Source: CAZJHX01 sp964545715 (lineage in GTDB: Bacteria > Myxococcota_A > UBA9042 > GCA-2863065). Taken from it: 29,031 nucleotides of DNA. Positions 23,475-29,031 of this stretch are shown piece after piece. The translations under genes and the position numbers were made by a program. How positions within the stretch are numbered: position 1 is the first letter of the stretch; every line of letters begins with the position of its first letter. The notes under the pieces are model-generated. The model was given only the letters and a program-made list of their open reading frames with translations. It did not search any database and was not told where the DNA came from. The stretch covers positions 1 through 29,031 of the forward strand of contig CAZJHX010000138.1 in NCBI GenBank assembly GCA_964545715.1, written 5' to 3'.

Positions 23475-23654
23475 CTATTTGGACTCGCGGTGAGGCGTGT
23501 GCTTGCGCTCCCAGCGACAGTACTTGGAAAACTCAAGCCGCTTGGGCGTGGTCTTCTTGTTCTTGGTGGTCGTGTACCGGCTGACACCGGGCATGCCCGA
23601 CGTGCGGCAGGTCTGACACTCCAAATGCACTTTGATGCGGTTTGAGCCCGCCAT
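23475..23654 (-). CDS. rpmG: Ribosomal protein bL33
   Basis: This 59-residue protein starts at ATG with GGGGAG at 7 bases. It reads MAGSNRIKVHLECQTCRTSG, then RYTTTKNKKTTPKRLEFSKY, CRWERKHTPHRESK. The YTTTKNKK and P-x-RLE-x-SKYC signatures identify L33. The first Cys pair of the zinc ribbon (C-x2-C) is kept, but the second has only one Cys (CRWE instead of C-x2-C), so zinc binding is probably lost or altered. It lies between tuf and tRNA-Trp in the usual tuf-rpmG-trnW-secE-nusG order. Confidence 0.95.
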   Translation of the reverse strand: MAGSNRIKVHLECQTCRTSGMPGVSRYTTTKNKKTTPKRLEFSKYCRWERKHTPHRESK

Positions 23655-23675
23655 GGTAAGTACTCCCCAACTGGT

Positions 23676-23712
23676 AAGAACAAAGCCCGGGCGGGTTTGT
23701 GCCCGCCCGGGC
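23676..23712 (-). terminator. Strong hairpin after tuf, intrinsic terminator or attenuator
   Basis: Two 11-base arms, GCCCGGGCGGG and CCCGCCCGGGC, flank a 6-base loop. On the minus strand the stem is followed by CTTTGTTCTT. It lies 62 bases after the tuf stop and only ~30 bases before the rpmG start, leaving little room for a new promoter, so partial readthrough is likely. Confidence 0.75.
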
Positions 23713-23774
23713 CGTTCAAGTCAATGCTTTTTTGCCACCCCGCCGTAAAAGGCGCGGCAACCGAGATCCGAGTC

Positions 23775-24968
23775 TTACTCGTGAATCTCGTGAATGACGC
23801 CCGCGCCCACGGTGCGGCCACCCTCGCGAATCGCGAAGCGGAGACCATCCTCCATGGCGATCGGCGTGATGAGCTCGACCTTCATGGAGACGCTGTCGCC
23901 AGGCATGACCATCTCGATGCCCTCGGGCAGCGTGACGGCGCCGGTGACATCCGTGGTACGGAAGTAGAACTGCGGGCGGTAGCCCTTGAAGAACGGCGTG
24001 TGACGGCCACCCTCGTCTTTCGACAGGACGTAGACCTCAGCCGTGAACTTCGTGTGCGGGTTGATGCTGCCCGGCTTCGCCAGGACCTGCCCACGCTCGA
24101 TGTCCGTCTTCTTCACGCCACGCAGCAGGCAGCCGATGTTGTCGCCGGCCTGACCCTCATCGAGGATCTTGCGGAACATCTCGACACCCGTGCACACGCT
24201 GTCGGCCGTGTCCTTGATCCCGACGATGGCAACCTTGTCGCCAGTGTGCAGGATGCCGCGCTCGATACGGCCGGTCGCGACGGTGCCGCGGCCGGTGATC
24301 GAGAAGACGTCCTCGACGGGCATCAGGAAGGGCTTGTCGACATCACGCTCCGGGGTCGGAATGTAGCTGTCGATGGCCTCCATCAGCTCGGCGATGCACG
24401 CCGCGTCGGCGTGGGCCGGGTCCGCACACTCGAGCGCTTTCAGCGCCGAGCCGCGAATGACCGGAATGTCGTCGCCCGGGAACTCGTACTTGTCGAGGAG
24501 CTCACGCACCTCCATCTCGACCAGCTCCAGCAGCTCCTCATCGTCGACGGTGTCGCACTTGTTGAGGAAGACCACGATGTAGGGCACGCCGACCTGGCGG
24601 GCGAGCAGGATGTGCTCACGCGTCTGGGGCATGGGACCGTCAGCGGCCGAGCAGACCAAGATCGCTCCGTCCATCTGGGCGGCGCCCGTGATCATGTTCT
24701 TGATGTAGTCAGCGTGACCGGGACAGTCCACGTGAGCATAGTGCCGGGTCTCCGACTCATACTCGACGTGCGCAGTCGCGATGGTGATACCACGCTCCCG
24801 CTCCTCGGGTGCATTGTCGATCTGGTCGAACGACATGTACTCGGCGCCGCCTTTCTTGGACTGAATCAGCGTGATGGCCGCCGTCAGCGTCGTTTTGCCG
24901 TGGTCGATGTGACCGATGGTGCCGACGTTAACGTGAGGCTTATCGCGTACGAACTTTTCCTTGGCCAT
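23775..24968 (-). CDS. tuf: Translation elongation factor Tu
   Basis: This 397-residue GTPase delivers aminoacyl-tRNA to the ribosome. The ATG has a strong AGGAGG. The P-loop GHIDHGKT (19-26), switch II DCPGHADY (81-88) and guanine-specificity NKCD (136-139) are intact. Domain 2 (GRGTVATGRIERG) and domain 3 (FFKGYRPQFYFRTTDVTG, then GDSVSMKVELI) complete the protein, ending in GAGVIHEI. It lies directly downstream of four tRNA genes and shares their promoter, as in the E. coli tufB operon. A second tuf copy elsewhere is possible but not visible. Confidence 0.99.
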   Translation of the reverse strand: MAKEKFVRDKPHVNVGTIGHIDHGKTTLTAAITLIQSKKGGAEYMSFDQIDNAPEERERGITIATAHVEYESETRHYAHVDCPGHADYIKNMITGAAQMDGAILVCSAADGPMPQTREHILLARQVGVPYIVVFLNKCDTVDDEELLELVEMEVRELLDKYEFPGDDIPVIRGSALKALECADPAHADAACIAELMEAIDSYIPTPERDVDKPFLMPVEDVFSITGRGTVATGRIERGILHTGDKVAIVGIKDTADSVCTGVEMFRKILDEGQAGDNIGCLLRGVKKTDIERGQVLAKPGSINPHTKFTAEVYVLSKDEGGRHTPFFKGYRPQFYFRTTDVTGAVTLPEGIEMVMPGDSVSMKVELITPIAMEDGLRFAIREGGRTVGAGVIHEIHE

Positions 24969-25021
24969 CCTCTTCCTCCTGTTGAAAAACTGGCCTCAAT
25001 CTCTCGCATGTAACAACACAG

Positions 25022-25093
25022 AGCCTATGCGCAGATTTGAACTGCGGACCCCGTCCTTACCAAGGACGTGCTCTACCCCTGAGCTACATAGGC
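25022..25093 (-). tRNA. tRNA-Thr(GGT)
   Basis: The acceptor GCCTATG/CATAGGC is perfectly paired. The anticodon stem GTCCT/AGGAC encloses TGGTA with anticodon GGT, and the T arm contains GTTCAAATC. No 3' CCA is encoded. It is the last of four tRNAs before tuf. Confidence 0.96.
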
Positions 25094-25100
25094 AAAGCAG

Positions 25101-25174
25101 AGCGGGAAACGGGACTCGAACCCGCGACCCTCAGCTTGGAAGGCTGATGCTCTAGCCAACTGAGCTACTCCCGC
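25101..25174 (-). tRNA. tRNA-Gly(TCC)
   Basis: The acceptor GCGGGAG pairs with TTCCCGC (one G-T). The anticodon stem CAGCC/GGCTG-type arm encloses CTTCCAA with anticodon TCC, and the T arm is GGGTTCGAGTCCC. No 3' CCA is encoded. Seven bases separate it from the next tRNA. Confidence 0.96.
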
Positions 25175-25183
25175 AATTACCGG

Positions 25184-25266
25184 TGGTGGGCGGAGGATTC
25201 GAACCTCCGTAGGCTACCGCCGTCAGATTTACAGTCTGATCCCTTTGGCCACTCGGGAAGCCCACC
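25184..25266 (-). tRNA. tRNA-Tyr(GTA)
   Basis: This 83-base tRNA has the long variable arm expected for bacterial Tyr. The acceptor GGTGGGC/GCCCACC is perfect, the anticodon arm CAGACTGTAAATCTG has anticodon GTA, and the T arm is GGAGGTTCGAATCCTCC. The discriminator is A and no full CCA follows (CCG). Confidence 0.96.
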
Positions 25267-25295
25267 AGAGCCGGACTCTGAATCCGGTCCAACGG

Positions 25296-25371
25296 TGGAG
25301 CTGGCGAAGGGACTTGAACCCGCAACCTGCTGATTACAAATCAGCTGCTCTACCAGTTGAGCTACGCCAGC
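25296..25371 (-). tRNA. tRNA-Thr(TGT)
   Basis: The acceptor GCTGGCG/CGCCAGC is perfect. The anticodon stem GCTGA/TCAGC encloses TTTGTAA with anticodon TGT, and the T arm contains GGGTTCAAGTCCC. Unlike its neighbours, this gene encodes the 3' CCA (25298-25296). It is the first gene after the promoter. Confidence 0.96.
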
Positions 25372-25473
25372 AGGCGAGTGCCCGTTTAGGACCGGAACGA
25401 TTCTATACTTCAAAGAGCCTATTCCAGCGAGGCAAGGCGATTTTGAGATACACCTCGCCACACAAGAGCGCGG

Positions 25474-25501
25474 ATTATACACACCTGAAACGCAGGCTCA
25501 A
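25474..25501 (-). promoter_or_regulatory. Strong promoter of the tRNA-tuf operon
   Basis: On the minus strand TTGAGC (25501-25496) is followed after 16 bases by a perfect TATAAT (25479-25474). A-rich tracts (AAAAATACTGCAAAAA) just upstream look like an UP element, and the GC-rich CCGCGCTC after the -10 is the kind of discriminator seen at stringently controlled promoters. A second possible -10 (TATAGAAT) lies nearer the first tRNA. Apart from these, the 182-base gap shows nothing. Confidence 0.75.
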
Positions 25502-25553
25502 TAGGAAAATGGACTCGTTTTTGCAGTATTTTTGGAGCGAGCTGCAGGCTGGT

Positions 25554-26288
25554 CTATGAGTCTCGGCGCTGGCGAGCGGCCTCATAGAGCAATACCCCAG
25601 CAAAAGCGGACACATTGAGCGACGCCGGCCCGACGGACGGCAGCGACGTTTTCAGCGTCGCCGCTTTTCTCAAGGACGGTCTGAGACCCTTTCCTTCGCT
25701 TCCAACCATCAAAACCACCGGCCCCGTCAGATCCTGCTCCGCCGGATGCGGGTGTCCGCCGACAACCGAGGCGACGCCGATAAAGCCGCGCTGTAAGAGC
25801 ATCTGAAGGGCTCCCAGCAGGCTGTTTATCTGGCAAATCGGCACGGTGGCGGCCGCGCCGGCGGCGGATCGCTCTACGACCGGGCCGATGATGGCGGACC
25901 GATCCCGTGGGAGCAGGATGGCGTGCACGCCGAAAAACGCGGCAGACCGGATGATGGCGCCCAGGTTGCCGGGGTCGGTCACGCCATCAACGATCAGCAG
26001 CAGGGGCTCCACCTCGACAGCCTCCAGGACGAGGTCGAGGTCCGCGTATGGAAACGGCTTGACGCGCGCACCTACGCCCTGTGCGTTGCGCGGCCCCGCC
26101 ATGCCCTGCAGCCGCTGTTTGGGCAGCGTCTCGACCGGGATGCCGCAGTCTCGGGCGCGATTCACCAGCTTCTGAACACGGTCGTTGCCTCCCGGCGCAA
26201 CGAGCAGCGACTCGAAGCGGCTGGGATCGGCGCGCAGCCACTCCCCGACGGAGTGGATGCCGAACAGCATGTTCCTGTCTTTGGCCAT
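25554..26288 (-). CDS. rlmB: 23S rRNA 2'-O-ribose methyltransferase, RlmB type (TrmH/SpoU family)
   Basis: This 244-residue SPOUT methyltransferase matches RlmB, which methylates G2251 of 23S rRNA in E. coli. Residues ~5-75 are the L30e-like substrate-binding domain (LFGIHSVGEWL...QGMAGPRNAQGV). The catalytic domain has motif 1 DPGNLGAIIRSAAFFG (Asn108, Arg114), motif 2 VLMVGSEGKGL (Glu198) and motif 3 PASLNVSAFAGVLLYE (Asn225), all of the knotted SAM-binding type. The ATG overlaps the pyrF stop by one base (TAATG), so translation is coupled. Paralogues such as TrmH share these motifs; the N-terminal domain favours RlmB. Confidence 0.9.
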   Translation of the reverse strand: MAKDRNMLFGIHSVGEWLRADPSRFESLLVAPGGNDRVQKLVNRARDCGIPVETLPKQRLQGMAGPRNAQGVGARVKPFPYADLDLVLEAVEVEPLLLIVDGVTDPGNLGAIIRSAAFFGVHAILLPRDRSAIIGPVVERSAAGAAATVPICQINSLLGALQMLLQRGFIGVASVVGGHPHPAEQDLTGPVVLMVGSEGKGLRPSLRKAATLKTSLPSVGPASLNVSAFAGVLLYEAARQRRDS

Positions 26289-26938
26289 TACGCGCCGACG
26301 ATGGCGGCAGCGGCTGCAACGGGATCAGCCGCTTGTGTGATCGGGCGCCCGATGACCAACAGATCGCTGCCGTTGCTGACCGCTTGCTCGGGCGTGGCAA
26401 CACGCTTCTGATCGCCGATCTGCGCGCCCGCTGGGCGAACTCCCGGCGTCACCAGAAGGAAGGGCGGCGGGATCCGGTCGCGAATGGCGCCAACCTCCAG
26501 AGGCGAACACACGATGCCGTCCACGCCCGCAGCGTGAGCCAGCTCGGCCCGCTCCATGACCTGGCCGGAGCGCGTGTCCAGACTGGTCAAGACAGTGATC
26601 GCAATCAACCGCATCCGGCCCTGCGCGCCTGCCACAGCCGCCTGCATCATCAACGAGCCGCCACTGGCGTGCACGGTGACGAGATCTACGCCCAGCTCAG
26701 ACGCGGCCGATGTGGCGAGACCCACCTGGTGCGGGATGTCGTGCAGCTTCAGGTCCAGAAACACGTTGACGTCGCGCTCCTTCAGCGCCTCGACAATCGC
26801 GCGACCGCTGTGAATCCACAGCCCCAGGCCCACCTTGAACCAGCGCAAGCCCAGCGGCGTCAGGGAGTCCACCAGGCGTATCGCCTTGCGGGTGTCCAGG
26901 ATGTCGAGCGCCACGATGACCCGGCCGGCATCAACCAC
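26288..26938 (-). CDS. pyrF: Orotidine 5'-phosphate decarboxylase
   Basis: This 216-residue enzyme performs the last step of UMP synthesis. It begins at GTG, overlapping the proS stop by 8 bases; no better start exists. The active-site signature LDLKLHDIP gives the charged network Asp62-Lys64-Asp67, with Lys35 (FKVGL) and Asp12 (VALD) upstream. TPGVRP and VIGRPIT form the phosphate-binding end of the barrel. Length is a little under the usual ~230 but all strands seem present. It is sandwiched between proS and rlmB with overlaps on both sides. Confidence 0.95.
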   Translation of the reverse strand: MVDAGRVIVALDILDTRKAIRLVDSLTPLGLRWFKVGLGLWIHSGRAIVEALKERDVNVFLDLKLHDIPHQVGLATSAASELGVDLVTVHASGGSLMMQAAVAGAQGRMRLIAITVLTSLDTRSGQVMERAELAHAAGVDGIVCSPLEVGAIRDRIPPPFLLVTPGVRPAGAQIGDQKRVATPEQAVSNGSDLLVIGRPITQAADPVAAAAAIVGA

Positions 26939-28661
26939 CTGTCTGCCCTCCCTGCCGTCCGGCGATCACCAGGCCGACCAGCTTCTCGACGGCCTCAGCG
27001 ACCGGAACAGACAGCTTCTCATTGGTTTTGCGGTCCTTGATCTCGACCATGCCGCCGCCCTGAAGGCCGCGGCTGCCGATGACCAGCTGGTACGGGAAGC
27101 CCACGAGATCCCCGTCCTTGAACTTGCCACCGGGGCGGATGTCCCGATCGTCGAGCACGACCTCGATGCCGGCGTCCTGCAGCTCCCTGTAAAGGCGCTT
27201 GCCGGTCTCGACCACCGCCTCGTCGTCGTTGTTGAGCGGCAGCACCAACGCCTCGTACGGCGCCAGCGGCACCGGCCACTGCATGCCCCACTTGTCGTGA
27301 TTCTGCTCGATGGCGGCGGCCATGATTCGGCTGACGCCGATGCCGTAACAGCCCATGACCATCTCGCGATCGGAGCCCTCCTGGTCGAGGTAGGTGCACT
27401 TCATCGCCTTGGAGTACTTGGTCCCCAAAAAGAAGACGTGACCGACCTCGATGCCGCGGAAGAACTGGAAGGTGCCCTGACAGCGGCCGCAGCGGTCCTT
27501 GTTTTTGGCCACGCGCAGGTCGTGGGTCTCGGTCAGCGCCACATCGCGGCCCAGGTTGACCCCCGTGTAGTGCTTGTCGGCCGCGTTGGCGCCGCAGACG
27601 AAGTCGGCCAGGTTGCGCACGCTGTCGTCGGCCACGATGGTCACCGAGCCCGGGGTGTTGATCGGGCCGATGAAGCCGTGCTCCCAGTCACCCTTCCCCT
27701 CATTCAACGTCAGCTCGGACGCTCCCACCACGGCCTTCAGCTTCAGGTCGTTCAACTCGTAGTCGCCGCGGATCAGCGCCAGCACGGGGCCTTTGTCGCT
27801 GTCGAAGAGAAGACTCTTCATGATCTTCTTCTTCTTCACCTTCAGGAACGCCGCGACGTCCTCGACGCGCTTCTGCCCCGGAGTGTCGACCAGGGTGAGC
27901 TCGGCCTCGCCCTGCGCCGCCAGCTCGGGGTTGGCATGCGCGCGGGCGATCTCCGCTTTCTCGACGTTGGCGGTGTAGTTGCAGCTCTTGCAGGAGACGA
28001 TGGAGTCCTCGCCCGTCTCCGCCAGCACCTGAAACTCGTGACTGCGCGAGCCGCCGATGGCGCCGGTGTCCGCCTCGACCGGCCGAAAGGCCAGGCCGCA
28101 CCGCTCGAAGATGCGGTGGTAGGCGTCAAACATGGCGTCGTAGCTCTTGCCGGCCGCCTCGTCGTCCACGTCGAAGCTGTAGCCGTCCTTCATGATGAAC
28201 TCGCGCCCGCGCATGAGGCCCGCGCGCGGACGGATCTCGTCGCGGAACTTGGTGCCAACCTGGTACAGGTTGACCGGCAGCTGCCGCCAGGACTTCACGT
28301 CGCGGCGCACCAAGGCGGTGATCACCTCTTCTGCGGTCGGGGCATAACAGAAGTCGTTGTTTTTGCGGTCACTGACGCGCAGCAGCTCGGGGCCGTACTG
28401 CTCCCAGCGCCCGCTCTCGGCCCACAGCTCGCTGGGCTGAATGGTCGGCAGCAGCACCTCCTGCGCCCCCGCGCGGTCCAGCTCTTCGCGGACGATGCGC
28501 GAGATCTTGTGCAGCACGCGGACGGCCAGCGGCAGATACGAGTAGATCCCAGCGGCCTCTTTGCGGATGTACCCGCCACGGGTCAGCAGGATGTGGCTGG
28601 GGATCTCCGCTTCCTTGGGCGCGTCTTTCAGCGTGGGGATATGCAGTCGACTCATCAACAT
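26931..28661 (-). CDS. proS: Prolyl-tRNA synthetase, bacterial type with editing insertion
   Basis: This 576-residue class II synthetase charges tRNA-Pro. Class II motifs are visible: motif 1 around AGAQEVLLPTIQPSELW (~65-80), motif 2 FRDEIRPRAGLMRGREFIMKD (given in two parts: FRDEIRPRAG, LMRGREF) at ~140-160 and motif 3 GCYGIGVSRIMAAAIEQ (~440). Between motifs 2 and 3, ~225-390 is the INS editing domain that clears Ala-tRNA-Pro, containing KKKKIMKSLLF and ADFVCGANAADKHY. The C-terminal anticodon-binding domain follows (~470-570). The start could be ATG 28661 or ATG 28655; neither has a clear Shine-Dalgarno. It follows the preceding gene by 9 bases. Confidence 0.96.
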   Translation of the reverse strand: MLMSRLHIPTLKDAPKEAEIPSHILLTRGGYIRKEAAGIYSYLPLAVRVLHKISRIVREELDRAGAQEVLLPTIQPSELWAESGRWEQYGPELLRVSDRKNNDFCYAPTAEEVITALVRRDVKSWRQLPVNLYQVGTKFRDEIRPRAGLMRGREFIMKDGYSFDVDDEAAGKSYDAMFDAYHRIFERCGLAFRPVEADTGAIGGSRSHEFQVLAETGEDSIVSCKSCNYTANVEKAEIARAHANPELAAQGEAELTLVDTPGQKRVEDVAAFLKVKKKKIMKSLLFDSDKGPVLALIRGDYELNDLKLKAVVGASELTLNEGKGDWEHGFIGPINTPGSVTIVADDSVRNLADFVCGANAADKHYTGVNLGRDVALTETHDLRVAKNKDRCGRCQGTFQFFRGIEVGHVFFLGTKYSKAMKCTYLDQEGSDREMVMGCYGIGVSRIMAAAIEQNHDKWGMQWPVPLAPYEALVLPLNNDDEAVVETGKRLYRELQDAGIEVVLDDRDIRPGGKFKDGDLVGFPYQLVIGSRGLQGGGMVEIKDRKTNEKLSVPVAEAVEKLVGLVIAGRQGGQTGG

Positions 28662-28670
28662 GTCGGCACT

Positions 28671-29030
28671 CTACTTTCGGGTGGGTCGGTCGCCCGTCGG
28701 CTGAAACGAGGTCTTGCCCACCCTATAAAGGCGGGCCCTGCGTGCGGGCTCGCCGGTCGGGTCGAATTTAAGCCGGCCGAGGACACCGTCGAACGTCAGC
28801 GTTCGGAGCGCTTCGGCCATCTTTGACCGGGTCGTGCCCCGGCTGGCTTTCAATACCTGAATCGCGTCGTAACCAACAGCCTCGAACACGCCTGGGGCAA
28901 CATCGAAGGCCGCTTTTGTGGACGCGACAAACTTGTGAACCGCCGGATCGGCCGCCCCGGGCCACTCCACGGCGACCACCGAGCCCCGCAAATACCGCAG
29001 CGCTTCGGACGGGACCTGCCCCCACTCCCA
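28671..29030 (-). CDS. C-terminal part of a periplasmic-binding-protein-like (Leu/Ile/Val type) protein
   Basis: The frame is open to the window edge, so only the last 119 residues are seen. They read SEALRYLRGSVVAVEWPG, then VHKFVASTKAAFDVAPGVFE, AVGYDAIQVLKA, KMAEALRTLTFDGVLGRLKF and ARLYRVGKTSF. The order F-x3-Y/F...P-x4-GYDA...AL...F-GV-G-x-L-x-FD-x-xG...LY-x-V is typical of the second lobe of type I periplasmic binding proteins (Peripla_BP_6). It could be an ABC-transporter binding protein or an LppC-like envelope protein; the missing N-terminus would decide. It ends 9 bases before proS. Confidence 0.65.
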   Translation of the reverse strand, partial: WEWGQVPSEALRYLRGSVVAVEWPGAADPAVHKFVASTKAAFDVAPGVFEAVGYDAIQVLKASRGTTRSKMAEALRTLTFDGVLGRLKFDPTGEPARRARLYRVGKTSFQPTGDRPTRK

Positions 29031-29031
29031 C

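Noticed and set aside
23725..23761. Hairpin next to a T-run just after the tuf stop (plus strand ttttttgcc)
   Set aside because: On the tuf strand the run is A rather than T after the stem, and no plus-strand gene lies before it; the hairpin at 23685-23712 is the better terminator.
26835..28826. A 663-codon plus-strand open frame opposite proS
   Set aside because: Composition is antisense-like (His/Asp/Val/Leu-rich) and it overlaps a complete, well-conserved proS.

Overview
This is a 29 kb window from a high-GC Gram-negative bacterial chromosome. The secreted cysteine-rich proteins with acidic Thr/Asp/Gly linkers, a MYXO-CTERM-like C-terminus, proteobacterial-type RpoC with the SI3 insertion, and an E. 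coli-like tRNA-tuf arrangement together suggest a myxobacterium-like lineage (Myxococcota or Bradymonadota, the old Deltaproteobacteria). That placement is inferred from gene content; no rRNA is present to confirm it.

Left third (1-10.8 kb), mostly accessory envelope and secreted genes. In order: a 5'-truncated secreted protein with three PPC-like beta modules on a GADTTDT linker; a subtilisin-family (S8) protease with a TTG start, a somatomedin-B-like domain, Gly and Pro/Asp linkers and a MYXO-CTERM-like tail; a convergent 812-residue lipoprotein with nine copies of one cysteine module, seven of another and its own somatomedin-B-like domain; a GNAT/FemAB-like acetyltransferase; a divergent PEGA-domain periplasmic protein with a duplicated Cys-rich C-terminal module; and a helical, membrane-anchored protein of unknown function. 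The last one ends inside a perfect 24-bp palindrome.

Right two thirds (10.8-29 kb), one long minus-strand run of information-processing genes. Read in the direction of transcription: the end of a periplasmic-binding-protein-like gene, proS, pyrF and rlmB (tightly overlapping); a strong promoter; tRNA-Thr(TGT), tRNA-Tyr(GTA), tRNA-Gly(TCC), tRNA-Thr(GGT), tuf; a terminator-like hairpin; rpmG, tRNA-Trp(CCA), secE, nusG, rplK, rplA; an L10-leader-like RNA; rplJ, rplL; a hairpin; rpoB, rpoC. This supplies elongation factor, ribosomal stalk, translocase subunit, transcription factor and RNA polymerase core.

The most unusual locus lies just after rpoC. A conserved-looking open frame (about 185 codons, tentatively macrodomain-like) continues in the rpoC frame directly after its UAG stop. 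It has no ATG, GTG or TTG codon before the middle of the domain, so it must use a CTG (or other rare) start, be made by stop-codon readthrough as an RpoC extension, or be a decayed gene. NusG also carries an unusual acidic Ala/Glu/Pro extension of about 97 residues.
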